64,000 bases of DNA from Spirochaetae bacterium HGW-Spirochaetae-1 (GTDB lineage: Bacteria; Spirochaetota; UBA4802; UBA5550), in contig PGXY01000012.1 of NCBI GenBank assembly GCA_002839375.1, positions 8,430-72,429 of the forward strand, written 5' to 3'. The notes beneath the pieces were generated by a model, which made no database searches, was not told the origin of the DNA, and was given only the letters and a program-made list of their open reading frames with translations. Position numbers and translations under genes: made by a program. Shown here in pieces: positions 7,263 to 15,909 of the stretch (its first letter is position 1; each line of letters starts with the position of its first letter).

Positions 7263-8585
7263 ATGAAGAAGCTAAGCCTGCTTTGCATCTTTTTCATGTT
7301 TGCCGCGATAATACTATCGGGATCTCCTCTTCGGGCGGAGAATAAATATGCCGTCATGAAACTTGACGGGGCCGTAAACCCCGTGGTGTCGGCGTTTCTC
7401 GTCGACTCAATCAAAAAAGCCGGTGATGCCGGGGCGACGTTCATCGTGATCCAGATGGATACGCCGGGCGGTCTCATGGACTCCATGCGCGATATAATCA
7501 AGGCGATCCTTACGTCACCCATTCCCGTTGTAGTCTATACCTATCCCAAGGGCGCCCAGGCCGCTTCAGCCGGCGGCTTCATCATGCTGTCATCACATAT
7601 AGCAGTTATGGCTCCCGGCACGGAAATAGGGGCCATGCATCCCGTGAGCCCGGCCCTGAATTTTCTGCCCAAGGATAAAGAGGGCGGTCCCGCCGGTGTC
7701 ATGGAGAAAAAAGTGCTGAATGATACAATCGCCTACGCCCGGAGCCTGGCCCAGAAAAGAAAAAGGAACATACAGTGGACCGAGAACGCCGTGCGCCAGG
7801 CCATATCCAGCACCTACCAGGAAGCCTTGAAACTGGGCGTTATTGATTTAATCGCCGAGGACATGGATGATCTTCTCGTCAGGCTGCACAACCGGAAGAT
7901 CGACATTAACGGAAACACTGTTGTCATCAATACGAAAAACATAAAAGCCATTACCTATTCCATGGACTGGAAGCAGGAACTGATGAACCGCTTCGCCGAC
8001 CCACAGATTATTTTTCTTCTCTTTATCCTTGCTGTCGTGGGTATAGGCATGGAATTCAAGAATCCCGGGATGATAATTCCCGGTGTCGTGGGAGCCATAT
8101 CCCTGTTCATTTTTCTTATGGCAATCCAGATAATTCCCATCAATGCCATGGGGCTAATCCTCATCATCATGGCCATTGTCCTGTTTATACTGGAGCTGCA
8201 GATAGTGAGCTATGGCCTGCTGACGATCGGCGGGCTCATAGCCTTTGTCCTGGGTTCCATGATCCTCTTTGATTCTCCGCTGCCCGGTGGCCATATTCCC
8301 ATGACATCCATAATTGCGGCTGTTGTCTTTGTCCTGGGATTCGTGTTTCTTGTTGTGCGCCTGGTTATCAATGTGCATCGTGAACGCGTTACTACGGGAA
8401 AAGAAGGACTCATCGGCTTAACAGGCAGGGCCATGCGGGATTTTTCCGGCCGCGGGACAATCATGATTCATGGCGAGCTGTGGAACGCCCTGTGTGATGA
8501 ACCCGTTTATGTAGATGAAGAAGTTGAGGTCCGGGAGGTCCGCGGTATGGATCTTGTCGTTGAAAAAAAGAAACAACAGGCATGA
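7263..8585 (+). CDS. NfeD-like membrane serine protease
   Basis: A 440-residue protein: signal peptide or first membrane segment (residues 1-25), a ClpP/Crotonase-like protease domain (about 28-230), several membrane segments (about 245-370), and a C-terminal OB-fold NfeD domain. In the protease domain IQMDTPGGLMDSMRDIIKAI and ASAGGFIMLSSH mark the oxyanion region and the nucleophilic Ser. Such proteins are thought to clip or regulate SPFH-domain partners at the membrane. The next gene, 47 bp downstream, is indeed an SPFH protein. The long form with protease plus NfeD domain is the NfeD1b type. Confidence 0.9.
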   Translation: MKKLSLLCIFFMFAAIILSGSPLRAENKYAVMKLDGAVNPVVSAFLVDSIKKAGDAGATFIVIQMDTPGGLMDSMRDIIKAILTSPIPVVVYTYPKGAQAASAGGFIMLSSHIAVMAPGTEIGAMHPVSPALNFLPKDKEGGPAGVMEKKVLNDTIAYARSLAQKRKRNIQWTENAVRQAISSTYQEALKLGVIDLIAEDMDDLLVRLHNRKIDINGNTVVINTKNIKAITYSMDWKQELMNRFADPQIIFLLFILAVVGIGMEFKNPGMIIPGVVGAISLFIFLMAIQIIPINAMGLILIIMAIVLFILELQIVSYGLLTIGGLIAFVLGSMILFDSPLPGGHIPMTSIIAAVVFVLGFVFLVVRLVINVHRERVTTGKEGLIGLTGRAMRDFSGRGTIMIHGELWNALCDEPVYVDEEVEVREVRGMDLVVEKKKQQA

Positions 8586-8632
8586 TAACAATGCGCATAT
8601 TACACAATAAAATATAATGGAGGCACAAACTG

Positions 8633-9391
8633 ATGGATTATAATTTCATCATTACATTGCTTTTCCTGGCCGTCGCTCTCCTGGTGATGTCGGTAAAGAT
8701 CGTTAAGGAGTATGAAAGGGCCGTTGTATTCCGGCTTGGACGACTTCTGCCTGTGGCAAAAGGTCCCGGTATTATAATTATTATCCCCTTTGTCGATCGA
8801 TGGGAGAAAATAAGTCTCAGGCTTGTGGCCATGGACGTCCCGCCCCAGGATATTATTACGAAGGATAACGTTTCGGTAAAAGTTAATGCCGTTGTATATT
8901 TCAGGGTCGTCGATCCAAACAAGGCCATAACTATTGTTGATGATTTTCTCTATGCCACTTCACAGTTGGCGCAGACAACGCTGCGGAGCATCCTGGGTAT
9001 GACAGAACTCGATGGGTTGCTGTCGGCACGGGATAAAATCAACGAACATCTCCAGAGCGTTCTGGATTTGCAGACCGACCCCTGGGGCATAAAGGTGACT
9101 GCCGTTGAGGTGAAGCACGTCGATCTTCCCCAGGAGATGCAGCGGGCCATGGCCAAACAGGCCGAGGCCGAGAGGGAGCGCCGTGCGAAAATTATCAGCG
9201 CTGAAGGAGAATTCCAGGCAGCGGCGAAAATGGTGGAAGCAGCTGCGCTCATGGAAGTGCATCCCATATCACTTCAGCTCCGGTATCTACAGACCCTGAG
9301 TGAAATCGCCACGGAAAATAATTCCACCACGCTATTTCCCATACCCATAGACCTCATCGAGGTCTTCCTTGAGGGAAGAAACAAAAAATAG
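8633..9391 (+). CDS. SPFH-domain slipin (stomatin-like) protein
   Basis: A 252-residue protein with an N-terminal membrane hairpin (residues 1-20) and an SPFH domain opening [21 protein letters not shown] helical coiled-coil region [20 protein letters not shown] and the short C-terminal tail complete the stomatin pattern. Slipins form large ring or cage assemblies in the inner membrane. They are nearly always encoded with NfeD proteins, as here. A GGAGG site precedes the ATG. A terminator-like hairpin follows. Confidence 0.93.
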   Translation: MDYNFIITLLFLAVALLVMSVKIVKEYERAVVFRLGRLLPVAKGPGIIIIIPFVDRWEKISLRLVAMDVPPQDIITKDNVSVKVNAVVYFRVVDPNKAITIVDDFLYATSQLAQTTLRSILGMTELDGLLSARDKINEHLQSVLDLQTDPWGIKVTAVEVKHVDLPQEMQRAMAKQAEAERERRAKIISAEGEFQAAAKMVEAAALMEVHPISLQLRYLQTLSEIATENNSTTLFPIPIDLIEVFLEGRNKK

Positions 9392-9407
9392 CTATATGAA
9401 ATGTATG

Positions 9408-9436
9408 AAGGCCCTGAAAAGGGCCTTCGCTGTTTT
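9408..9436 (+). terminator. Intrinsic terminator after the NfeD/SPFH operon
   Basis: AAGGCCC, a six-base loop TGAAAA, then GGGCCTT make a perfect stem, followed by CGCTGTTTT. It lies 17 bp after the slipin stop codon. Confidence 0.75.
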
Positions 9437-9594
9437 ACCTGGGCTCCGGCTCCTGGTAAAAAAAAATGGTATTTTCCGACAAAAAATTTGAATCGTTCCT
9501 TCCCGGTGAATATCTTTCCCAAAAGAGAATTCGTGCCTTCCCCAAACCCCTGATCGGGGGTGATCTATATAAACAGGTGTGTGTGAGGATCGAG

Positions 9595-9798
9595 ATGGTT
9601 AAATGTAAGTATTCCAAAGAATGCGGTTTTTTCATCAAGTATAACAGTTATCGGGCGGATCTGTGTCAGAAAATTTTCAGCGAATACTGCCTGGGGGAAA
9701 AATCGGATTTTTGCAAGAGGAAGCTGTACCGTGTAGAGCACAGCATTGCTCCTCTCGACGATATGACACCCTCGGGACGATTGTTTTATATTCTGTGA
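9595..9798 (+). CDS. Small Cys-rich protein of unknown function
   Basis: A 67-residue protein with six cysteines. CKYSKEC lies at the start, single cysteines follow in DLCQK and EYCLG, and FCKRKLYR stands near the middle. The spacing suggests a metal site (zinc or Fe-S). The open frame extends upstream to 9466, but I chose the ATG at 9595 because GTGAGGATCGAG precedes it and the Cys pattern starts there. No signal peptide is present, so it is cytoplasmic. It lies alone between a terminator and a convergent gene. I do not recognise it, though small proteins with a similar YC...FCKRKLYR end occur in anaerobes. Confidence 0.6.
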   Translation: MVKCKYSKECGFFIKYNSYRADLCQKIFSEYCLGEKSDFCKRKLYRVEHSIAPLDDMTPSGRLFYIL

Positions 9799-9838
9799 AC
9801 AATTAATCTGTCATCGTTCACAGAATATCCGCGTATCT

Positions 9839-10657
9839 TTAAACAAGAATGAGAAATCTTCCGCAGTACGTGCAGAGCGTAATACCGTTCCGGTCGGTTA
9901 TCTGTCGCATGTATACCGGCGGTATTTCCATGTGACATCCTGAGCAGCTGTTTTTTTCTACAATGGCAAAGGGATTGTTCTGCTTCTTCCTCATACGCTC
10001 GTAGTAGGACAGGGACCTGTTATCAATCAGCTTTTTGAGATTCTCGATTTTTTTTAAGATTGAATCTGCTTTGTCGCCGCCGTCGTATACCTTGTAAAGG
10101 CGGTCGAGCCTGATAAGAAGGTCCAGGTCTGATGAGGGTACGCCGGTGAGACTGTCGCCTTCCCTGGCCGAAATGATTTCCTTTTCCGAGATGGCATCAA
10201 AATAAGATTCTGCTTCCTTCTTGAGTACCGCATATACCTTGGCCGGTGTCCGCGCCTCATCGAGAAGACCTTTCTTTTCTTTGTTGGAAAAAAGACGGGC
10301 CATCATCCCGATAAAGTAGAGATACGTCGTGCTCATTTTAGAGGGAAATATGCTGAGCAGGATATAGTTGACAGGAGATTCATCTTCGTTGTGGAAATCA
10401 ATGCCTTCTTCGTGGATTCCCAGGATGGATATGAACTGGTTTACTGATTCGGTTCTGGTGTGAGGGATGGCGAATCCGTTGCCCAGGGCCGTGTTTTCCA
10501 AGGATTCGCGGTGTATGATCTGTGCGTAGTAGCGGTCCTTGTTATCGATGAGTCCCAGTTCCTGCAGCTTTTCCACCATCTCCTTGATGACGGTCTGCTT
10601 GTTTTCTGATTTTACTTTGATTACCTGTTCTTTTTTTAGAAAATAATCGAGGTCCAT
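9839..10657 (-). CDS. EIIA-Ntr-like PTS domain fused to a C4 zinc ribbon
   Basis: A 272-residue two-part protein. Residues 1-150 form a PTS EIIA domain of the fructose/nitrogen type, with the phosphorylatable His66 in GFAIPHTRTES. Residues about 155-225 are helical and Asp/Lys-rich, probably a coiled coil. The C-terminus is a zinc ribbon of two CxxC pairs (CSGCHMEIPP and CTYCGRF). The tail resembles the C4 zinc-ribbon family found after long coiled coils. EIIA-Ntr proteins regulate by their phosphorylation state rather than moving sugar, and the ribbon suggests nucleic-acid or protein binding. No other PTS gene is in the window. It lies just downstream of tRNA-Pro. Confidence 0.85.
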   Translation of the reverse strand: MDLDYFLKKEQVIKVKSENKQTVIKEMVEKLQELGLIDNKDRYYAQIIHRESLENTALGNGFAIPHTRTESVNQFISILGIHEEGIDFHNEDESPVNYILLSIFPSKMSTTYLYFIGMMARLFSNKEKKGLLDEARTPAKVYAVLKKEAESYFDAISEKEIISAREGDSLTGVPSSDLDLLIRLDRLYKVYDGGDKADSILKKIENLKKLIDNRSLSYYERMRKKQNNPFAIVEKNSCSGCHMEIPPVYMRQITDRNGITLCTYCGRFLILV

Positions 10658-10689
10658 TGTTTTAACTTCTCCATAATTATTCGGTGGGA

Positions 10690-10720
10690 AAATAAAACTA
10701 CCCCGTGTTTAGACGGGGTA
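10690..10720 (-). terminator. Terminator after tRNA-Pro
   Basis: On the minus strand TACCCCGT and ACGGGGTA pair around a six-base loop, followed by GTTTTATTTT. It lies between tRNA-Pro and the EIIA/zinc-ribbon gene and probably ends the tRNA transcript. Confidence 0.7.
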
Positions 10721-10771
10721 ATTATCGGAAAACTGTTTTATATTTTTAATTGTGCGGAATAGCCGCTATAT

Positions 10772-10845
10772 TCGGGGCGACTGGATTCGAACCAGCGACC
10801 ACATGACCCCCAGTCATGTGCGCTACCTGACTGCGCCACGCCCCG
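10772..10845 (-). tRNA. tRNA-Pro (anticodon GGG)
   Basis: The minus strand gives acceptor arms CGGGGCG and CGCCCCG with discriminator A, a D arm around GCGCAGTCAGGTAGCGC and an anticodon stem CATGA/TCATG with loop CTGGGGG. The T arm is GCTGGTTCGAATCCAGT-like. The anticodon GGG reads CCC and CCU. CCA is not encoded. It lies about 100 bp downstream of uvrC on the same strand. Confidence 0.93.
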
Positions 10846-10943
10846 TTTGAAATATTTTAAAAATCGATGATCCATAATAATTACTGCATCAACCATGTAA
10901 AGAAAAATTCTTTCCCATGGTAAAAAATAGTGACTCCGCTTTA

Positions 10944-12749
10944 TCAATCGTGGAAAAAGTCATAAACGGCCTTTGCTGCCGCTTCGCCTATGCCAGGGAC
11001 TTTTTTAAGTTCTTCAATCCCGGCATTTTTTATTATATCCAGCGATTGAAAATATTCAAGTAATATTTTACGTGTTTTAACGCCGATTCCGGGTACATTG
11101 TCCAGCTGGGATCCCGTGAGTTTTTTACCGCGCAGTGTTTTATGATAGGTTATGGCAAAGCGGTGCGCCTCGTCGCGGATCTGTTGTATGATTTTCAGCC
11201 CCGGCGATGTTTCCTCCAGGCGGATTGGGGACATTTTTGCGTCATAGTATAGTTCCTCAAAACGTTTGGCAATGGAGATGATGACGGGGGTGACGCCAAA
11301 GGCATGAGCTGCTTCCAAGGCCCTGGTAAGCTGAGTGGGGCCCCCGTCAATGACCATGATATCAGGCAGAGGGAGGTCTTCATTGAGCAGATGCTGTATC
11401 CGGCGCGCAACTGCCTCGTGTATCATGCCCGGATCATTGGGGCTGTCATAGCCGCGGATTCTGAAACGCCGGTAGTTGCTCTTGTCCGGGATTCCGTTCC
11501 TGAAAGTCGCCATGGAGGCCACGGCATCAGTCCCCTGCAGGTTGGAAATATCGAAACAGACGATCTCCTCGGGAATTTCCTTCAGGTTGAAAAGTGACTT
11601 GAGCTCCAGGAGCCCTTCATCAATACTGCGGTAAAATTGCGATACCTGGCGGTCCGCCGCTATCTGCTCTATGTTTTTCCGTATCATGTCGAGAATGCCC
11701 CGGTCTTCACCCGTGGCCGGCTTTGATATCCTGACTTTTTTTGATGCCTTTTCCGTGAGATACGACTGAATGAGATCCCGGTCCTCGATTGCCTGATCGC
11801 ATATGATCCGCCCCGGGATTTCCTTTCCCTGATAATACTCCACGATGAAGGCCCTGACGATATCACGCGCTTCCGAGAGTCCCGTGTTCTCAAAGACATG
11901 TATCTTGCGTCCCAGGAGCAGGCCCTTGCGGAATTCGAAGAGGACCAGGAGGGCCTCGTTCCCCTGGAGAAGCACATCAAGGTAGTCCATATCCTGACCT
12001 ATGGGGACCGCCACTTTCTGGGTTTCCGTGATTTTCTGAAGATCGAACATGATATCGCGGATCTGCGCTGCTTTTTCGTACTGGAAGGTTTCAGCATAGG
12101 TCTTCATTTTTCCCTGCAGGGCGTTCATGACCGGCTCCATATCCCCCTCGAGAAAATGAACGGCCGTATTGACCAGATCGAGATATTCCTCCCGGGAGAT
12201 GATCCCCGTGCAGACGCCGCTGCAGCGCTTCATCTGGTAGTTGAGACAGGGCCGTTCACCGTCATTGAGGGGTATATCCTTTTTACAGGTTTTAAGTTTG
12301 AACAGGGCATTGGTCATGCTCACAATATTACGCGCGGCACGGGCGTCTGTGTAGGGACCGAAATAGCGGTTCTGTTTAGAGGAGACTTTCCTGGTAAAGA
12401 GAACCCGGGGATACTCTTCGCTGAGGGACACGGCGATGTAAGGGAAGCGTTTGTCATCCTTGAGGCGGATGTTGAATTTCGGTTTGTGTTTCCTTACGAG
12501 ATTACTCTCCAGGATCAGGGCTTCGATTTCAGAATCGGTGACAATGCATTCGATGTCGGTGATTTTTTTAACCAGGACCTCTGTCTTGGCGTCGGTGTTT
12601 TTTTTCTGGAAGTAGGAGGATACGCGTTTTTTGAGATTTGATGCCTTGCCGATATAGAGTATGGCGTCACCGCCGTCCTTCATGAGGTATACGCCGGGAT
12701 CCGAGGGAAGGTTGGAGAGGATATGGTCAATTTTTTCTGAATGATGCAT
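10944..12749 (-). CDS. uvrC: UvrABC excinuclease subunit C
   Basis: A 601-residue protein with the full UvrC layout. The N-terminal GIY-YIG nuclease domain (DPGVYLMKDGGDAILYIGKA, about residues 17-95) makes the 3' incision. The UVR motif for UvrB contact (YEKAAQIRDIMFDLQK) is near residue 215. An RNase H-like C-terminal nuclease (ICFDISNLQGTDAVASMATF) makes the 5' incision, and a tandem helix-hairpin-helix end (VPGIGVKTRKILL and VPGIGEAAAKAV) binds DNA. Nucleotide excision repair is its role. Its start overlaps the upstream gene by 23 bases, so the two are probably co-transcribed. Confidence 0.97.
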   Translation of the reverse strand: MHHSEKIDHILSNLPSDPGVYLMKDGGDAILYIGKASNLKKRVSSYFQKKNTDAKTEVLVKKITDIECIVTDSEIEALILESNLVRKHKPKFNIRLKDDKRFPYIAVSLSEEYPRVLFTRKVSSKQNRYFGPYTDARAARNIVSMTNALFKLKTCKKDIPLNDGERPCLNYQMKRCSGVCTGIISREEYLDLVNTAVHFLEGDMEPVMNALQGKMKTYAETFQYEKAAQIRDIMFDLQKITETQKVAVPIGQDMDYLDVLLQGNEALLVLFEFRKGLLLGRKIHVFENTGLSEARDIVRAFIVEYYQGKEIPGRIICDQAIEDRDLIQSYLTEKASKKVRISKPATGEDRGILDMIRKNIEQIAADRQVSQFYRSIDEGLLELKSLFNLKEIPEEIVCFDISNLQGTDAVASMATFRNGIPDKSNYRRFRIRGYDSPNDPGMIHEAVARRIQHLLNEDLPLPDIMVIDGGPTQLTRALEAAHAFGVTPVIISIAKRFEELYYDAKMSPIRLEETSPGLKIIQQIRDEAHRFAITYHKTLRGKKLTGSQLDNVPGIGVKTRKILLEYFQSLDIIKNAGIEELKKVPGIGEAAAKAVYDFFHD

Positions 12750-13875
12750 CGCCCGACAGGATTTTCTCCACTCTTTCTATGTAACCGTCCGTTACGGCAT
12801 AGGAGGGATTAACCTCTTTTGCCTTCTGAAACATTTCCAGGGATTCCTCATAACGCCTGGTTTTTGCAAAGGCGACGCCGAGGTTGAAGTAGCAGCCGAA
12901 ATTACCCGATTTGATGATGAGAAGCGTTTTGAAAAGGGAAATGGCTTCATCATACATGTTTTCTTTCAGGGAAGCCACGCCCCGGTTGAAAATGGTCTTC
13001 ACGGTCTGATCATCGGAATCGCTATCGGCCATCTGTTTTTCCATGGAGTCCTTTTTTGCCCTGATATCCCTGATCTCCTCGATGAGCGTATTGAATGAAA
13101 GGGCGAGTTCATTCAACTCGCTGTCGCCTGTGGGGTGCAGGTTGATATCCAGGTTTCCGCCGGCCGCCATCTGCATGTATTCGGCGAGTCTCTTCACCAG
13201 GTAGCTGTAATTCTGGAAGAAGAGTGCGGTGAGGATAATGACGGCCATGACAAGGACGCCGGTCATGATAACCAGGGAACGGTAAGAAGCAGCGTTGGCC
13301 CGGCTATAGGCGTCATGTATTATATTCTGGAGGTCCGATGAGATAATGTACTGCAGAATATACTTTTTGTTTTTCAACGCCAGGGGATGATAGGTGCTCT
13401 GCCAGGTGTACTGTTCCTTTGTGTAGACCTGAGGATCGATGACGGCATGGATCCGGCCCTCCTTGAGATAATCGATTCCCGATGGTTCCTGGACAATGTC
13501 GCCTTTTTTTATATCCATCACCAGGTGACTGTTGACGGGAATGGAGTCAGTAAGCCTGAAATAATTTTCATCACCTGTCCGGTGGAATACCAGGACATGC
13601 AGTACCCCGGAGTCGTTTTTGCATACTTCCCTGACGGCAGCGTTGAGTTCTCTCACGTTTTCCGGTTTTTGCAGGAGTATTCCCGTGGTGAGGGTGGAGG
13701 TTTTTCCCAGGAAGACATCATTACTTCTTTCGATAAGCGTATCCTGAATAATGCGGTTATTCTCTACCACGACATGGTTGAAAAAAACAGCCACACCGAT
13801 GATCAGGGATGAATAAATCACGGAGATTGTGATGATAAACTTACTGGTGAAGGCTGGTTTCTTTCCCTGTTTCAC
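12727..13875 (-). CDS. Membrane sensor-like protein with HAMP and TPR domains
   Basis: A 382-residue protein. A first membrane segment (about 13-35) and a second (about 200-222) bracket an extracytoplasmic sensing region. Then comes a HAMP-like linker (YMQMAAGGNLDINLHPTGDS, then a helix with SFNTLIEEI), a short acidic coiled stretch, and at least two TPR units (FNRGVASLKENMYDEAISLF and YFNLGVAFAKTRRYEESLEM). No kinase, cyclase or methyl-accepting domain follows. The HAMP may therefore pass signals to partner proteins bound by the TPRs. It overlaps uvrC in an operon, which may only reflect shared transcription. Function unknown. Confidence 0.8.
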   Translation of the reverse strand: MKQGKKPAFTSKFIITISVIYSSLIIGVAVFFNHVVVENNRIIQDTLIERSNDVFLGKTSTLTTGILLQKPENVRELNAAVREVCKNDSGVLHVLVFHRTGDENYFRLTDSIPVNSHLVMDIKKGDIVQEPSGIDYLKEGRIHAVIDPQVYTKEQYTWQSTYHPLALKNKKYILQYIISSDLQNIIHDAYSRANAASYRSLVIMTGVLVMAVIILTALFFQNYSYLVKRLAEYMQMAAGGNLDINLHPTGDSELNELALSFNTLIEEIRDIRAKKDSMEKQMADSDSDDQTVKTIFNRGVASLKENMYDEAISLFKTLLIIKSGNFGCYFNLGVAFAKTRRYEESLEMFQKAKEVNPSYAVTDGYIERVEKILSGDASFRKN

Positions 13876-14103
13876 GGTATTTCCTCAAGATGATTTTCTT
13901 TATCAGCAGACAGGAATAAAATGTTGTCATGGAAGCATATTATGGCAAGCGAAAAATGTTTTTCCGCTTCCGTAAAACATGAAGTAAAGGATGGTCGGAA
14001 GTGATATATAAAATCCCGGACAGTTATGTTGGAGTCTGTTCTGGAAGGTTCTACAGAGGGTGTCTGTAAAAAGTATAACCATCCGGGATTCTATTAGCGT
14101 ATG

Positions 14104-14874
14104 TTAACTGTTGCGCAGCCATTTGAAGAGTTTTGCCTGCTCAATTTTGAGATAGACAGGGAATATGACGGGAAGGTATCTGTTTATCACCATCATGGAG
14201 ACAAAGAGCTTTGACGGAAAAATAGATTTTTTGTTTTTCTGTATGCCCTTGATAACAGCCCTGGCAACCATGCCGGGAGTCTGTGCAGGGAAGGGGACCG
14301 GTGTCGTATCTCCTGCCGCTACCCTGAAAAATTCAGTTTTGGTGGCTATAGGATATATCAGTGAAATGATACCCAGGTCGTCTTTCTCATAGCGATAGGC
14401 CGAGGCGAAGGAATCAAGGGCTGCCTTGGTTGATGAATACAGGGCATAACCCGGCAGGGCCAGCTTGCCCATGGCCGAAGCGGTAATGACCACCATGTAT
14501 TCCTTTCCCTTGTTCAGTTCTTTCATTTTTTCCGTGATGTATACCGGGGCCATGAAGTTGACTTTGTATATTTTTTCAATATGATCATAATCTGATTTTT
14601 TTATCTGCTCATAATAGGCGAAGCCGGCGTTGGCGATGAAAATATCGATGCCACCCAGTTTTTTTTGGGCTGAAGCGAATAATTTGTCAATGTTCTGCGG
14701 ATTGCTTACATCGCATTTTTCAGCCATTATTTTTCCGGTCACGGTTTCTACTTTTTTCGGCTCAAGGTCGCCCACCAGGACCTGTACATTGTGTTTTTTC
14801 AGCTCTGCAAGAATGGCCTTGCCGATACCCGACGATGCACCGGTAAGCACTATCTTTTTGTTTTCCAGGTTCAT
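14104..14874 (-). CDS. Short-chain dehydrogenase/reductase (SDR)
   Basis: A 256-residue classical SDR. The cofactor loop is TGASSGIGKAILAEL near the N-terminus, followed by GDLEPKK (suggesting NAD(H) through the acidic residue), NAGFAYYEQ and the catalytic YSSTKAAL. Substrate cannot be told. The C-terminus is hydrophobic and basic (VINRYLPVIFPVYLKIEQAK), like SDRs that sit at a membrane. It follows an acetoacetate-decarboxylase-like gene on the same strand. A 10-bp palindrome (14914-14936) stands just upstream of the start, possibly a regulator site. GGGGGCAACAC precedes the ATG. Confidence 0.9.
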   Translation of the reverse strand: MNLENKKIVLTGASSGIGKAILAELKKHNVQVLVGDLEPKKVETVTGKIMAEKCDVSNPQNIDKLFASAQKKLGGIDIFIANAGFAYYEQIKKSDYDHIEKIYKVNFMAPVYITEKMKELNKGKEYMVVITASAMGKLALPGYALYSSTKAALDSFASAYRYEKDDLGIISLIYPIATKTEFFRVAAGDTTPVPFPAQTPGMVARAVIKGIQKNKKSIFPSKLFVSMMVINRYLPVIFPVYLKIEQAKLFKWLRNS

Positions 14875-14913
14875 GTGTTGCCCCCATGATATTTTCTATA
14901 TTTTTTATTATAA

Positions 14914-14936
14914 CATGCATGGAATATCCATGCATG
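14914..14936. promoter_or_regulatory. Perfect palindrome upstream of the SDR gene (operator candidate)
   Basis: CATGCATGGA, a three-base spacer ATA, then TCCATGCATG form a perfect 10-bp inverted repeat, 40 bp before the SDR start. It contains the TGCAT unit also found at the MarR-gene operators (15710-15743). There is no U-run, so a regulator site is more likely than a terminator. Confidence 0.5.
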
Positions 14937-14957
14937 AAGTTGCCTGTCTGTACTGTC

Positions 14958-15614
14958 CTATCGGTTCAGTTCCTTCAATGTGGCGGCCACGGGGAATTCA
15001 ATGGAAAAATCTTCTATTGCCGTGACTGCCAGCGGTTTCACCGGGCATATTTTTGGGAAAAATTTTTCGTTGCACGATATGGATTCCAGTGAGGCCATCC
15101 TTCCCCGGCCGGTTCCGTTAAATTCAGTAAAAAAGATAGTTTCATCCTCAAGCTTCTGAACCAGGGCATGGGATATGTATTTTGTATTGACCCTGAAAGA
15201 CAGGGCCTTCTTTTTAATGACAACATCGAAGAAGGGAGTCCCGTCACGGCTTACGATCAGCCGTTCTCTGTTTTTGCCCAGAGACTCAGTCCTGAAGTCA
15301 GCCAGCTCTTTTGGTATTCCCCAGTTTTCCCTTCCGTTGACTACGCTTTCCATGGTGGAAACAAAAATTTTCGTTATGGAATAGAATTTTTTGTGGAGAT
15401 ACGGGAATTCGCCGGGAATGAAAAGAAGTTCTTTATATGGACCGGCATTGGACTCGGTATAATCCACGAGCATTACGGTGCCGAACCCGCTGAAAGGCTG
15501 GTCGGTCAGGCCGATCCGGAACGCCGGGTCGTCGCTGAACGAACGGGGAAATTTATAAAGAAAAATGTAGCCGTTCCCTTTCAGTTTCCAGGGGGCCGGA
15601 TATTTTTGTGTCAT
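14958..15614 (-). CDS. Acetoacetate decarboxylase-like (ADC superfamily) protein
   Basis: A 218-residue protein of the acetoacetate decarboxylase superfamily. Supporting segments are the N-terminal PAPWKLKGNGYIFLYKFP, YTESNAGPYKELLFIPGEF, and ENWGIPKELADF, the family's conserved G-x-P-K-x-x-A stretch that often holds the Schiff-base Lys. True acetoacetate decarboxylases use a Lys-Lys pair; only one clear candidate stands here, so the reaction may differ (decarboxylase, aldolase-like or hydratase-like). It is encoded with an SDR and divergently from a MarR regulator and an aldehyde oxidoreductase, which suggests ketone or aldehyde metabolism. Confidence 0.8.
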   Translation of the reverse strand: MTQKYPAPWKLKGNGYIFLYKFPRSFSDDPAFRIGLTDQPFSGFGTVMLVDYTESNAGPYKELLFIPGEFPYLHKKFYSITKIFVSTMESVVNGRENWGIPKELADFRTESLGKNRERLIVSRDGTPFFDVVIKKKALSFRVNTKYISHALVQKLEDETIFFTEFNGTGRGRMASLESISCNEKFFPKICPVKPLAVTAIEDFSIEFPVAATLKELNR

Positions 15615-15709
15615 AGTAGTGTAATCCTTCAGTTGATGAATCGGGCAGATCCCGTTAATTGCATTATGGTAACAAAATATAATAGTAATTAAAAAAAATC
15701 AAGAAATAT

Positions 15710-15743
15710 TTGCAATATGCAAAAAAATACTTGCAAATTGCAT
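15710..15743. promoter_or_regulatory. Twin MarR-type operator in the ADC-like/marR divergent region
   Basis: Two sites of the same form, TTGCA-N3-TGCAW, lie at 15710-15722 (TTGCAATATGCAA) and 15731-15743 (TTGCAAATTGCAT). Their centres are 21 bp apart, two helical turns. They lie in the AT-rich divergent region between the ADC-like gene and the MarR gene, the usual position for autoregulation. The rest of this 295-bp gap holds no gene. Confidence 0.55.
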
Positions 15744-15909
15744 GTAAAGAAATATTATTAATACATAAACATATTATACTGAATCAGGTTCATCGGCGTG
15801 AACTGCAACTATCTCAATTTTGCATGCTAAAATCTGATAAAAATTGGATATAAGAGTACTTCAATGAATACAAAAATAAATATAAAAAAACATCAGGGGG
15901 AATATTATT

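Noticed and set aside
14914-14936. Intrinsic terminator for the ADC-like gene
   Set aside because: The stem is perfect but no T-run follows on the minus strand, and the SDR gene starts 40 bp later on the same strand. An operator is the better reading.
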